DNA from: an uncultured Opitutia bacterium
Lineage (GTDB): Bacteria; Verrucomicrobiota; Verrucomicrobiia; Opitutales; Puniceicoccaceae
Reading direction: 5' to 3'
NCBI GenBank assembly: GCA_913056175.1
Contig: CAJXLM010000031.1
Span: forward strand, 1 to 35,154
DNA length: 35,154 nt
Under the pieces are notes generated by a model, which saw only the letters and a program-made list of their open reading frames with translations, was not told the DNA's origin and ran no database searches. Numbering within the stretch: the first letter of the stretch is position 1; each line of letters opens with the position of its first letter. Positions 28,001-35,154 of the stretch are shown here, piece by piece. The position numbers were made by a program, and so were the translations under genes.

Positions 28001-28311
28001 CGGGGGCCCGGCGCTTCCGGCCCGTCCTCCTCACCTCGCTGACCACCTTTGTCGGCTTGGTTCCGATCCTTCTCGAGAAGAACCTCCAGGCCCAGTTCCT
28101 CATTCCCATGGCGACCTCCCTCGCCTTCGGGATCCTCTTCGCTACGTTCATGACCCTCTTCCTCGTGCCGGCCCTCTACCGCATCCTCGAGGACCTGCGC
28201 CGGATCATCGGCCTGCACCCGATCGGGGCGGCGGCCATGGAGGCGGAGGCGGCCGCGCAGGCAAAAGAGTCCGCCGGGCCGGCGGATGCGGGGGACGGGC
28301 GCGGGGCCTGA
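25096..28311 (+). CDS. RND-family efflux pump, inner-membrane subunit (AcrB/MexF-like superfamily)
   Basis: A 1071-residue proton-driven transporter, the usual length for the family. The start MIAWFARNGVAANLLALLLA is the first helix, followed by a large periplasmic domain with the porter motif FPQFNLETVVISVPYPGAAP. The proton-relay Asp pair in helix 4 is visible in LGIVVDDAIVVGE (about residues 388-400). A second helix cluster and periplasmic loop follow, ending in the helix 10-12 region with GLVALSGVVVNDSLVLVDY. Substrates could be drugs, solvents or metals; the sequence does not show which, and no heavy-metal Met cluster was noticed. The operon has no repressor gene beside it. Confidence 0.95.
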   Translation: MIAWFARNGVAANLLALLLAVGGILVAFGIKLELFPQFNLETVVISVPYPGAAPEDVEEGILLRIEEEVQDLQGIDEISSTASEGFGVVTLDVARNFDPQQVLDKVKVRIDSIDNFPVEAEEPIVELPEIERDTITVAIFGDLSERTRKALAEEVRDEVTLLPEISSAKVTGIRSFEVTIELEESQLRKYGLTFPQVAAILRSSSVDLPGGNIRADQGQVLLRANTLAKDREALGRIVLLSQPNGAIVRLEDVATIRDGFTTDPLVTLFKGRPAAMVRVYEVGDQNPLTISKEIREYVEEKRRTLPAGVNIEVWRDFSVYLRDRLNLLINNGLIGFGLVLLVLALFLRPLLALFVSIGIPISFLATLFVMPALGVTINLVTLFGFILVLGIVVDDAIVVGESVFTEFQERGPGVDSSIRGTQRVSVPVTFAILTTVAAFAPILFVPGTFGKLFIGIPMIVIPTLLFSLVQAKLILPYHLSLVRVGQRDRDRIRGLRRLQLGIADALERFVDRFYRPAVAGAIRNRYLTLALFVATLFLTAGLVGSGWVRSIFLAPVPSDYVVTVLNMPVGSPYHQTVSNMEKLKAALDRVRADLAEQGVPDPVRHLSYTLGGSQFQGGGPGGSAGSESNLSQGEIALELVNPEIREISAPDLADLWREEVGELPGVQDLTFSAEAANPAGTAINIRLVGQDFDRLEEAGDLLKEKLRTYEGIFDVRDSFSGGKDEINLRLRPEARAAGLTQTELARQVRGAFFGSEVQRVQRGRDEIRVMVRYPAGDRSRVETLEDMYIRTDAGEPVPLTSVAELERGEGFSSIRRVDRRRTVSVFADADDATANVNDVVADLRVNFLPELRKEFPKLQISFEGEAQEQREIQGAVYRGALLAGLVIYALLAIPFRSYLQPFIVMATIPFGLVGAIGGHWITGQDFSILSFLGLVALSGVVVNDSLVLVDYINQELRRGRPLFEAIRDSGARRFRPVLLTSLTTFVGLVPILLEKNLQAQFLIPMATSLAFGILFATFMTLFLVPALYRILEDLRRIIGLHPIGAAAMEAEAAAQAKESAGPADAGDGRGA

Positions 28312-28380
28312 GCGGGGAGGGGTAGGGTCCGGGCCGGGTGGCCTGCCGCTCCCCGTGCCGTCCCCCTGCTCCGATCCGGC

Positions 28381-29211
28381 CTAGAGCAGGCCGAGCAGAC
28401 GCTCCCTTCCCACGAGGAGGGCGAGCGAGGCGAGGGCCCCGAGCACGAGGGTGCCCGCGTAGAAGCGCAGGAGCGCCCGCTCACTGTACCGCCGGAAGAA
28501 CCAGTGTCCGGCCTGGCCGCCGAAGAGGGTGACCGGGAAGAGGAGCAGGGCGGTGCCGAGGTTGCCGAGGTGGAGGAGGTGGAGGAGGGCGAGGGGCACG
28601 AGTTTCACGGCGTTCTGCGCGGCGAGGAAGAAGGCCTGCGCGGGGACGAAGCTCTCCTTGGTCCGGTGGAAGCGCAGGAAGAAGACGGTGAGGAGGGGAC
28701 TGCCGGAGTTGGCGAGGACCTGGCTGATCGCGACGAGGTTGCCCGCCAGCCAGGTCTCCCGGGGCCGGGGGGGACGGTCGGGTCCACCCCGCGCGATGCG
28801 GTCGCGGGCGAGGACGAGACCGGTGTAGAGGAGGGTGAGAAAGGCGACGACCGTTTCCAGCCTGCGGTGCACGAGCGTTTCCTCCCCGGAGTACACGAGA
28901 AGGCCGAGGCCGACCCCCCCGAGAACCGTACCGGTGATCGCCGCGAGCAGGAGCGGCCGGAGGAGGCGGGGGTCGACCCCGTGGCGGTGCTGCCAGCAAC
29001 TGCGGGCACCGGCGGCCAGCATGAGGACGGCGATGAGGGCGAGGCCGTGGCGGGGGCCCACCGCGAGCACCATGAGCGGCGACACCACGAAACCGCCCCC
29101 CCCGAAACTGCTCCGCGCGAAGCCGAGCAGGAAGGCGGTGAACACGGCGAGGGTCCCGGCCGCCCAGGGGAGGGGTTCCGCGAGAAAGGGCCCGAAGAGG
29201 GTGTCGAGCAT
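28381..29211 (-). CDS. TSUP-family permease (TauE/SafE-like)
   Basis: A 276-residue protein with about eight predicted membrane helices in two halves. The first half has [27 protein letters not shown], split here by its Gly-rich hinge, which is the mark of the sulfite/sulfonate exporter TSUP family. The second half has [20 protein letters not shown] and [20 protein letters not shown], the mirrored signature. The substrate is uncertain (sulfur compounds are typical). The start at 29211 puts the first helix at the expected place; the frame is open 47 codons upstream without similarity. The leader is pyrimidine-rich with no Shine-Dalgarno sequence. It is convergent with the RND pump and divergent from adhP. 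Confidence 0.85.
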   Translation of the reverse strand: MLDTLFGPFLAEPLPWAAGTLAVFTAFLLGFARSSFGGGGFVVSPLMVLAVGPRHGLALIAVLMLAAGARSCWQHRHGVDPRLLRPLLLAAITGTVLGGVGLGLLVYSGEETLVHRRLETVVAFLTLLYTGLVLARDRIARGGPDRPPRPRETWLAGNLVAISQVLANSGSPLLTVFFLRFHRTKESFVPAQAFFLAAQNAVKLVPLALLHLLHLGNLGTALLLFPVTLFGGQAGHWFFRRYSERALLRFYAGTLVLGALASLALLVGRERLLGLL

Positions 29212-29561
29212 GGCGAGGACGAGGGAGACGGTGGGGAAGGGGGATGGCCCGCGGCTCGCCGTGGCCTCCGAACGGGAGGGGCAAGGCGACTCAGGCGCGG
29301 ATTTCCCCGGAAGATGCCAGCCGAACCGGGCAAAAGAAAGCCGTGAAACCACTCGGAAGGTTCGACGGGGGGAGGGGGCAATTCTCCGGAGTGCACGGTA
29401 TGAGATGGGTTAATAAAAACCGCAACCGGAATTTCCGGGTTGCCGCGCGGGAGCGGCGGGTAATCGACTATCGCGTCCACTTACAGGCTCCACCTTCGGC
29501 AGGGATTCTCCCGGCTCCGGAAGAGCTCCTCACCAACCCCCCGACCCCAACCCCGAGAACC
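29212..29561. promoter_or_regulatory. Divergent TSUP/adhP intergenic region
   Basis: These 350 bases hold no gene and must carry promoters for both directions. An AT-rich patch, GGTTAATAAAAACC (29408-29421), adjoins an inverted repeat GCAACCGGAA (29422-29431) / TTCCGGGTTGC (29433-29443) with one bulged base. This could be an operator or a leader hairpin for adhP. The last 40 bases before adhP are C-rich (CACCAACCCCCCGACCCC) with only a weak GAG as ribosome-binding site. Confidence 0.3.
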
Positions 29562-30587
29562 ATGGCAAACATGAAAGCTGCGGTCGTCCGTGAATTCGGC
29601 AAGCCGCTCGAGATCGAAGAAGTGCCCGTGCCCGAACCGGGCCCAGGCGAAATCCAGGTGAAGATGGAGGCGTGCGGCGTCTGCCATACCGACCTGCATG
29701 CCCGCGACGGCGATTGGCCCGTCAAACCGAGTCCCCCCTTCATTCCCGGCCACGAGGGCGTTGGCTTTGTGTCCGCCGTCGGCAAGGGCGTGACGGCCGT
29801 CCAGGAAGGTGACCGGGTCGGCATTCCCTGGCTCTACACGGCCTGCGGCGAGTGCGAATACTGCATGAGTGGCTGGGAAACCCTCTGCGAGAAGCAGCAG
29901 AATGCCGGTTATTCCGTGAACGGTGGTTTTGCCGAGTATGCGCTTGCCGACCCGAAGTACGTCGGCCATCTCCCGCCCTCGGTCGGCTTCGTGGAGATCG
30001 CTCCGGTCCTCTGCGCGGGGGTTACCGTCTACAAGGGGCTCAAGATGACCGAGACCAAGCCGGGCGACTGGGTGGTGATTTCCGGCATCGGCGGCCTCGG
30101 CCACCTCGCGGTGCAGTACGCCAAGGCCATGGGCCGCCACGTGATCGCCGTGGATGTGGACGACGCGAAGCTGGAGTTGGCGAAGAAGCTCGGTGCCGCC
30201 CACGGCGTGAACGCCATGAAGAACGACCCGGGTGAGTTCGTGAAGGACACGGTCGGCGGAGCCCATGGGGTGCTCGTCACCGCGGTCTCCCGCCCGGCCT
30301 TCTCCCAGGCGCTCACCATGGTCCGCCGCGGTGGCACCGTCGCCATGAATGGGCTGCCGCCCGGCGATTTCCCGCTCCCGATCTTCGACCTGATTCTCAA
30401 CGGGATCACGGTGCGCGGATCCATCGTTGGCACTCGCATGGACCTGCAGGAATCCCTCGCCTTCGCCGGCGAGAACTTGGTGCACGCCACCGTCCACCCC
30501 ACGGCGCTGGAAAAGGTCAACGATGTCTTCGACCGGATGGCCGAGGGCAAGATCGAGGGTCGTATGGTCCTCGATTTCCAGAACTGA
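29562..30587 (+). CDS. adhP: Zinc-dependent alcohol dehydrogenase (AdhP type)
   Basis: A 341-residue medium-chain dehydrogenase. Catalytic zinc ligands are Cys41 ([10 protein letters not shown]), His64 with Glu65 (PGHEGVG) and Cys151 ([12 protein letters not shown]). The structural zinc lobe is [15 protein letters not shown] (Cys95, 98, 101, 109). The Rossmann motif [17 protein letters not shown] (175-191) is followed by the acidic Asp198 in [14 protein letters not shown], which favours NAD over NADP. This matches AdhP, which oxidises ethanol and other primary alcohols to aldehydes and can run in reverse. The ATG at 29562 is preferred over the upstream frame extension because the family begins with MKAAVV. 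It forms a monocistronic unit closed by a terminator at 30640. Confidence 0.95.
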   Translation: MANMKAAVVREFGKPLEIEEVPVPEPGPGEIQVKMEACGVCHTDLHARDGDWPVKPSPPFIPGHEGVGFVSAVGKGVTAVQEGDRVGIPWLYTACGECEYCMSGWETLCEKQQNAGYSVNGGFAEYALADPKYVGHLPPSVGFVEIAPVLCAGVTVYKGLKMTETKPGDWVVISGIGGLGHLAVQYAKAMGRHVIAVDVDDAKLELAKKLGAAHGVNAMKNDPGEFVKDTVGGAHGVLVTAVSRPAFSQALTMVRRGGTVAMNGLPPGDFPLPIFDLILNGITVRGSIVGTRMDLQESLAFAGENLVHATVHPTALEKVNDVFDRMAEGKIEGRMVLDFQN

Positions 30588-30639
30588 TTCCCCGGGACGG
30601 AGAGACGGTCGACTTGCGGTCGTCCGCCCGTTTGGATCC

Positions 30640-30676
30640 AAGCCCCCGACCTCGCCCGGTCGGGGGCTTTTGCTTT
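30640..30676 (+). terminator. Rho-independent terminator after adhP
   Basis: AAGCCCCCGACC (30640-30651) pairs perfectly with GGTCGGGGGCTT (30658-30669) around a six-base loop, and TTTTGCTTT overlaps and follows the stem. It is the clearest intrinsic terminator in the window and separates adhP from the cyo operon. Confidence 0.85.
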
Positions 30677-30810
30677 CCGGGTCGCCGGGAATTGCTAGAT
30701 CGGTCTTGCATTCCGGCCCATTCCCTTTTCCCCTCCTTGTCTCTTCCGTCGTTTCCGGGTTCCGACCCTCAAGTCTTCTTCCACCCCCCTCCTGATGTCC
30801 CTCCGACACC

Positions 30811-31797
30811 ATGCTTGACTCCTACCTCCAGCTGGCCGTTGCGGAGACCTTTCTGCAGCCGACCGGCCCGATCGCGAGGGCGCAGCTCGATCACCTGAAT
30901 TACGTGGTGATCCTCACCTGCATCGCCATCGTTCCCGCCCTCGTGGCGCTCCCGCTCATCCTCTTCCGCTACCGCCGGAAGAAGGCGGGGGATCGCTACC
31001 GGCCCAATTGGGACTCCAACCTTGGGCTGGAAGTCGCCATGTGGGGGCTTCCCATCGTCGTGATCTTCCTCATGGCGATCAGCCTGTGGAGCATCACCCA
31101 GCGACTCGATCCGTACGAGGAGCTGGGGAAGGATCCTCTCGAGATCAAGGTGATCGGTCTCGATTGGAAGTGGGTCTTCCTCTACCCGGAGGAAAAGGTG
31201 GCTTTTGTCGACGAGCTGATCGTTCCGGTGGGTCGGCCGGTCGAGTTGGAGATGACCAGCGACACGGTCATGCAGAGCCTGCGCATCTCCGCGCTGGTCG
31301 GGCAGATCTACGCGATGCCGGCGATGACCACGAAGCTCAACTTCATCGCCTCCGACGCGGGGGAGGCCCGCGGGATGAACACCCAATTTACGGGGAGGGG
31401 GATGTGGCGGCAGAAATTTTTGGTGCACTCGGTCCCCACGGACGAGTACCAGCAGCGGATCGCGGAGGCCCGCCAGTCGCCGATCACCCTGAACGAGCAG
31501 ACCTACGCGATTCTCGCCCAGCAGGGCACCGCCGAGGAGGCGAAGACTCCCCTCGGGATTACCGTCCTCGAGGGCCCTCTCGAGACCCAGGGGACGGCTA
31601 CCGTGGTCGCCGAGCGGGATGTCCCGGTCGGCCAGGGGATCGCCATGCGCCTGCCGGAGCCCAAGATTTTTCAGCGTGTGCTCGCCCGGTACAAGACGGG
31701 CGTGCCCATGACCCCCGAGACCCAGCCGGGAAGCCCTTCCTACGACCCGGCGAAGGCCTCCCTTCCGCCGCTGACAGCTGTCCGTATGGAGATGTGA
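30811..31797 (+). CDS. cyoA: Quinol oxidase subunit II (CyoA type, no CuA site)
   Basis: A 328-residue protein with two membrane helices (about 31-52 and 74-95) and a periplasmic cupredoxin-fold domain. VIGLDWKWVFLYPEE (114-128), QIYAMPAMTTKLNFIASDAG (165-184) and TQFTGRGMWRQKF (191-203) follow CyoA of bo3 oxidases closely. The CuA ligands of cytochrome c oxidases are absent: the first His position reads TVMQSLRIS, and no Cys-Glu-x-Cys or His/Met follow. It therefore takes electrons through the quinol site of subunit I. Unlike the E. coli protein it has no N-terminal lipobox Cys. The ATG at 30811 has no Shine-Dalgarno sequence, and an in-frame stop at 30793-30795 rules out a longer protein. 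It starts the cyoABCD operon. Confidence 0.92.
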   Translation: MLDSYLQLAVAETFLQPTGPIARAQLDHLNYVVILTCIAIVPALVALPLILFRYRRKKAGDRYRPNWDSNLGLEVAMWGLPIVVIFLMAISLWSITQRLDPYEELGKDPLEIKVIGLDWKWVFLYPEEKVAFVDELIVPVGRPVELEMTSDTVMQSLRISALVGQIYAMPAMTTKLNFIASDAGEARGMNTQFTGRGMWRQKFLVHSVPTDEYQQRIAEARQSPITLNEQTYAILAQQGTAEEAKTPLGITVLEGPLETQGTATVVAERDVPVGQGIAMRLPEPKIFQRVLARYKTGVPMTPETQPGSPSYDPAKASLPPLTAVRMEM

Positions 31798-31866
31798 TCC
31801 GGCTGCCGGGATTCCGACGACCCTTCCTCACCCACTCCACCTTTCCACCCCCACCGATTCCCCGCC

Positions 31867-33945
31867 ATGCTCGCCTCTCTCTTCGGCCGACTCAACTGGG
31901 ACTCGATCATTCTCGTCAAGGAGTTCGAGGATCCCGACCTCCAGCTCCTCATCACCTCGGGTGCCGCCGCCGCCATTCCTCTCGGGGGGATCTTTCTCGT
32001 GCTCCTCCTCTGGTACCTGAAGTGGTGGAAACCTCTCCTCGGATGGCTGACGAGCGTCGACCACAAGAAGATCGGGGTGATGTACATCATCTTCTCCGTG
32101 GTCATGCTTTTCCGCGGGGTGGTGGAGGCTGTCCTCATGCGGACGAACCAGGCCGTCGCCCTGAACGGGGGCTTCCTCTCCTCGGATCACTTCAACCAGC
32201 TCTTCACCACGCACGGCACGAACATGATCTTCTTCGTGGCGATGCCGTTCCTCATCGGGCTGATCAATGTGGCCGTGCCTCTGCAGATCGGGGCGCGGGA
32301 TGTGGCCTTCCCCAAGCTGAACTCGATCAGTCTGGGCCTGACGGGGGCCGGCGGCTTCCTGATCACGATTTCCCTCCTTATTGGCCAGTTCTCGACGGGC
32401 GGCTGGACCAACTACCCCTCCTACACCGGGAAGCTGGTGAATCCGGGTCCCGGGGTGGACTACTGGATCACCGCGATCGGCCTCTCCGGGATCGGGTCGA
32501 CCCTCACCGGGGTGAATTTCGCCGTCACCATCTACAAGATGCGGACCAAGGGCATGAAATTCATGCGGATGCCGCTGTTCACGTGGACGGCCCTCGCCAC
32601 CTCGATCCTCCTCATCTTCGCGATGCCCCCGCTCACCGCGGCGTGCGTGATGCTTGGGCTCGACCGCTACCTCGATTTCCACTTCTTCACCAACGACCAG
32701 GGCGGGAACCTGATGAACTTCATCAACCTGTTCTGGATGTTCGGCCATCCGGAGGTCTACATCCTCATCCTCCCGGCTTTCGGGGTGATGTCCGAGCTGT
32801 CCTCCACCTTCGCGGCCAAGCGGCTCTACGGCTACACCTCCATCGTGGCCGCCACGATGTGCATCGCCGTCCTCGCCTTCTTCGTCTGGCTCCACCACTT
32901 CTTCACCATGGGCCAGTCCACCACGGTGAACGCGGCCTTCGGGATCGCCACCCTCCTCATCTCCATCCCCACGGGCGTGAAGATCTTCGACTGGTTGGCC
33001 ACCCTGTGGGGCGGGCGAATCCGGCTGAACACCACTCCGGTAATCTACCTCTGCGGGTTCCTCGTCCTCTTTGTCCTCGGGGGATTCAGCGGGATCATCC
33101 TCGCCAACCCGACCCTCGATTACCAGGTGCACAACAGCCTTTTCCTGGTCGCTCACTTCCACAACGTGATCATCCCGGGAACCCTCTTCGGGATTCTCGC
33201 CGGGATCCACTACTGGTTCCCGAAGATGTTCGGTTTCCGCCTCATGGAGAGTTACGGGAAGGTGACGGCGTGGCTGTGGTCGATCGGCTTTGTCATCACC
33301 TTCATGCCGCTCTACCCGCTGGGGCTGATGGGGATGACCCGCCGGACGGTCGACTACACGGACCCCGCGTACGTTCCCCTCATGCTGGTCTCCGGAGCCG
33401 GTTCCCTGCTTCTCGGGCTGGCCTTCCTCTTCCTGATCATCACTTTCTGGCGGAGCATCGTGAACCGTAAGCAGCTGGTCACCCCCATCGGAGATCCATG
33501 GGACGGCCGGACCCTCGAATGGTGGACCCCTTGCCCGGTGCCGGAGTACAACTTTGCGGTCCTGCCGGAGGTCGACTCCCGGGACGCCTTCCACACCGCC
33601 AAGGAGCGGGGCGATGCCTACGCCCCGATCGAGAAGTACGAGGACATCAAGATTCCCTCGAACACCTACTTCGGCCTGATCATCGGGATCCTCGGCTGTG
33701 GGCTGGGCTTCGGCCTGGTCTGGTACATGTGGTGGATGGCCGCGGGCAGCTTCCTCGCCGCCCTCGCCACGATCATCGTGTACGCTTTCCTTCCCGAGCG
33801 GGAGCAGGTGATTCCCGCGGAGGAAGTTCGGCGCGTGGACGAGAACTGGCGGCGCGAGGCGCGGGAGACCTACGGGGTCACTCGTGATGATGAGATCACC
33901 GAAGCCAACAAGGGCCTCGCCCGACCCGATGTGGTCCCCGGATGA
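31867..33945 (+). CDS. cyoB: Quinol oxidase subunit I (CyoB type)
   Basis: A 692-residue heme-copper oxidase catalytic subunit with about 15 membrane helices. Low-spin heme His116 is in FTTHGTNM. The binuclear centre is formed by His294 with the Tyr298 crosslink partner in FGHPEVYI and by His343/344 in WLHHFF. The heme ligands His430/432 are in VAHFHN. D-channel Asp145 (IGARDVAFP), Glu296 and K-channel Lys372 (TGVKIFDW) mark an A-type proton pump. Three quinone-site residues known from the E. coli enzyme are kept (Arg83, His108, Gln111; E. coli R71, H98, Q101); the fourth, E. coli D75, is Glu87. The C-terminal end GDPWDGRTLEW is CyoB-typical. It reduces oxygen to water while pumping protons. 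It lies 69 bases after cyoA and overlaps cyoC by four bases. Confidence 0.95.
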   Translation: MLASLFGRLNWDSIILVKEFEDPDLQLLITSGAAAAIPLGGIFLVLLLWYLKWWKPLLGWLTSVDHKKIGVMYIIFSVVMLFRGVVEAVLMRTNQAVALNGGFLSSDHFNQLFTTHGTNMIFFVAMPFLIGLINVAVPLQIGARDVAFPKLNSISLGLTGAGGFLITISLLIGQFSTGGWTNYPSYTGKLVNPGPGVDYWITAIGLSGIGSTLTGVNFAVTIYKMRTKGMKFMRMPLFTWTALATSILLIFAMPPLTAACVMLGLDRYLDFHFFTNDQGGNLMNFINLFWMFGHPEVYILILPAFGVMSELSSTFAAKRLYGYTSIVAATMCIAVLAFFVWLHHFFTMGQSTTVNAAFGIATLLISIPTGVKIFDWLATLWGGRIRLNTTPVIYLCGFLVLFVLGGFSGIILANPTLDYQVHNSLFLVAHFHNVIIPGTLFGILAGIHYWFPKMFGFRLMESYGKVTAWLWSIGFVITFMPLYPLGLMGMTRRTVDYTDPAYVPLMLVSGAGSLLLGLAFLFLIITFWRSIVNRKQLVTPIGDPWDGRTLEWWTPCPVPEYNFAVLPEVDSRDAFHTAKERGDAYAPIEKYEDIKIPSNTYFGLIIGILGCGLGFGLVWYMWWMAAGSFLAALATIIVYAFLPEREQVIPAEEVRRVDENWRREARETYGVTRDDEITEANKGLARPDVVPG

Positions 33946-34595
33946 TGAGCAACCCGACCCCCGAATCCCTCCATCCGGGACTCAATCTCGGAGAAGAACA
34001 CGGCGAGGATCACCTCGAGGCCGAAACCTCGGTGTTCGGCTTCTGGGTCTTCGTGATGAGCGACCTCGTCACCTTCGGGATGTTCTTCGCCATTTTCGCG
34101 GCCAGTTCCGCCCCCATGTGGATGGCCGGTGGCCCGGGCCCGAAGGATTTCGTCGATATCGGCAGCATCGCCTGGCAGACGGGCTTCCTCCTCGCCTCGA
34201 GCCTGACGAGCGGCATGGCCGTTCTCAGCCTGAAGGAGCGCCACGCCGGGGAAGGAGCCTCCCGCGGCCGTCTCATCTTCTGGCTGCTTCTCACGGCCGT
34301 CCTCGGCTTCGGCTTCCTCTACCGGGAAATCGCTGACTTTGTCAGCATGGCCCAGATGGGAGCCGGTCCTACCCGCAGTGGCTACCTCACCGCGTTCTGG
34401 TCGCTGGTCGGTCTTCACGGGGCCCACGTGACCGCCGGGCTCCTCTGGTGCCTCACCATCGTGGTCGGTGTTCTCGTCCGCGGCGTCGACAAACGATGGA
34501 AACTCGCCCTTCTCCGCTGGGCCGTCTTCTGGCACTTCCTCGACGTGATCTGGATCGGCCTGTTCACCTTCGTCTTCCTCGGGGGGCTCATCTGA
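33942..34595 (+). CDS. cyoC: Quinol oxidase subunit III (CyoC type)
   Basis: A 217-residue protein with five predicted membrane helices after a polar N-terminal 28 residues. FGFWVFVMSDLVTFGMFFAI (about 32-51), WQTGFLLASSLTSGMAV and HGAHVTAGLLWCLTIVV are the subunit III signatures; the last carries the conserved His-x-x-His pair. The end WHFLDVIWIGLFTFVFL is also typical. The ATG at 33942 (or the next codon, also ATG) overlaps the cyoB stop, giving translational coupling. The stop overlaps the next start by one base (TGATG). Confidence 0.94.
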   Translation: MMSNPTPESLHPGLNLGEEHGEDHLEAETSVFGFWVFVMSDLVTFGMFFAIFAASSAPMWMAGGPGPKDFVDIGSIAWQTGFLLASSLTSGMAVLSLKERHAGEGASRGRLIFWLLLTAVLGFGFLYREIADFVSMAQMGAGPTRSGYLTAFWSLVGLHGAHVTAGLLWCLTIVVGVLVRGVDKRWKLALLRWAVFWHFLDVIWIGLFTFVFLGGLI

Positions 34596-34891
34596 TGGAA
34601 CGCGCCAAGGAATTTCACTCCTATCTCATCGGCTTCGGGCTGGCCACGGTCCTCACGGCCATCCCCTTCCTGCTGGTGGCCACCTCCACTCTCAGCCCGG
34701 GATGGACCTACGGGGCCCTGGTTCTTTGTGCGGCCGTCCAACTGGTCGTCCACCTGCGGTTCTTCCTCCATCTTTCCTTCCGCGGACAACAGAAGGAGGA
34801 CCTCCAGCTGGTCCTTTTCACGGGCTTCATCCTCCTCATCATGATCGGGGGGACGGTCTGGGTGCTCGGCAGCCTCTACACGAGGATGTGA
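34595..34891 (+). CDS. cyoD: Quinol oxidase subunit IV (CyoD type)
   Basis: A 98-residue protein with three predicted membrane helices (about 9-29, 36-56 and 72-94). The phrases SYLIGFGLATVLTAIPFLLV and QLVVHLRFFLHLSF match subunit IV (E. coli CyoD is 109 residues). It stabilises the oxidase and is not catalytic. It starts at the ATG sharing a base with the cyoC stop; the open frame further upstream is antiparallel noise inside cyoC. It ends the operon: no cyoE follows, and the next gene is convergent. Confidence 0.92.
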   Translation: MERAKEFHSYLIGFGLATVLTAIPFLLVATSTLSPGWTYGALVLCAAVQLVVHLRFFLHLSFRGQQKEDLQLVLFTGFILLIMIGGTVWVLGSLYTRM

Positions 34892-35000
34892 TCCGCGGGC
34901 CGGAGGGGCGCCCCGTGGACCGGGGAACCGTCCCTTCTCCTGCGGGCTGTGCTCAACCGAGCAGGGCGGCGGGGCAGGGTCCCGGGACAACCCCCGGCGA

Positions 35001-35154
35001 CTACTCCTTCTCGTCTCCGGCGCACCCGATGGCCTCCCGCAAATCGCGCGCCGATCGCTCCACACGGCCGGGGAGTTCCTCGGGGGGAAGCCCGGATCGC
35101 GTCAGCCAGGTCACCCGGAAGCCGAATCGGGCGGCCCCCGCCGCGTCCCAGGCG
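35001..35154 (-). CDS. Haloacid dehalogenase type II-like protein, C-terminal fragment
   Basis: The last 50 codons of a leftward gene that enters from the right edge. The peptide contains AWDAAGAARFGFRVTWLTR followed by SGLPPEELPGR, and ends in a charged tail before the TAG at 35003-35001. The AWDxxGAxxFGFRVxWxNR pattern is the motif IV region of (S)-2-haloacid dehalogenases of the HAD superfamily, where the Asp helps bind magnesium. The Asn usually found in the WxNR part is Thr here. The nucleophile Asp lies outside the window, so activity cannot be judged. It is convergent with cyoD, with 109 bases between the two stops. Confidence 0.75.
   Translation of the reverse strand, partial: AWDAAGAARFGFRVTWLTRSGLPPEELPGRVERSARDLREAIGCAGDEKE

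Noticed and set aside
26239-28218. A 659-codon open frame antisense to the RND pump
   Set aside because: The translation is full of Glu, Asp, His and Gly repeats typical of reverse-strand reading of GC-rich membrane protein genes.
30811-31797. Subunit II as a cytochrome c oxidase (CtaC) with CuA
   Set aside because: None of the CuA ligands is present, and the sequence follows CyoA throughout.
34892-35000. Bidirectional terminator between cyoD and the dehalogenase-like gene
   Set aside because: Short palindromes such as GGGGCGCCCC (34905-34914) and GTCCCGGGAC (34979-34988) are present, but none has a loop and T-tract of a terminator.

Overview
The window is GC-rich (roughly two thirds G+C), densely coding DNA from a Gram-negative bacterium: it holds lipoproteins with lipoboxes, a tripartite RND efflux system with a TolC-type outer-membrane channel, and a periplasmic-binding-protein ABC transporter. 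The gene families and the start of a REP-type transposase suggest a Verrucomicrobiota/Opitutae-like host. This is an inference; no rRNA or marker gene is present to prove it. No rRNA, tRNA, CRISPR array or complete mobile element was seen.

Left part (1-8.8 kb). The window opens with the first codons of a probable REP-associated transposase, a G-rich tract and a small lipoprotein gene. Two divergent blocks for cytochrome oxidase assembly follow. Leftward are an SCO1-type copper chaperone and, overlapping it by ATGA, a secreted histidine-rich protein with two similar repeats. Rightward are ctaA (heme A synthase), ctaB (heme O synthase) and a DUF420/CtaM-like membrane protein. Next come an uncharacterised ABC-class ATPase (PF09818 type) and a convergent Bcr/CflA-like MFS transporter.

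Middle (8.8-21 kb, all leftward). A complete glycerol ABC importer is present: glpV (binding protein), glpS and glpT (ATPases), glpP and glpQ (permeases) and the small DUF2160 membrane protein. No glycerol kinase, glycerol-3-phosphate dehydrogenase or regulator lies beside it. Upstream are a run of M14-like carboxypeptidase, TIGR01777 epimerase-like protein, renalase-like flavoprotein and EamA transporter genes, and then a large MFS transporter.

Right part (21.2-35.1 kb). Rightward genes are a cystathionine gamma-synthase/lyase-type PLP enzyme and an ATGA-coupled operon of outer-membrane channel, membrane-fusion protein and RND pump. A leftward TSUP permease follows, then a zinc alcohol dehydrogenase with a clear terminator. 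Last is a cyoABCD operon for a quinol-type heme-copper oxidase: subunit II lacks every CuA ligand and subunit I keeps most quinone-site residues. The window ends in the C-terminus of a type II haloacid dehalogenase-like protein.

How the parts connect. ctaA/ctaB could supply heme O or A to the cyo oxidase, which has no cyoE of its own in the window. SCO1, however, normally serves a CuA-containing cytochrome c oxidase, which is not in the window. Glycerol uptake and alcohol oxidation could both feed electrons to the quinol oxidase. Many starts lack a Shine-Dalgarno sequence and follow C-rich leaders, a shared feature of this window that deserves attention.
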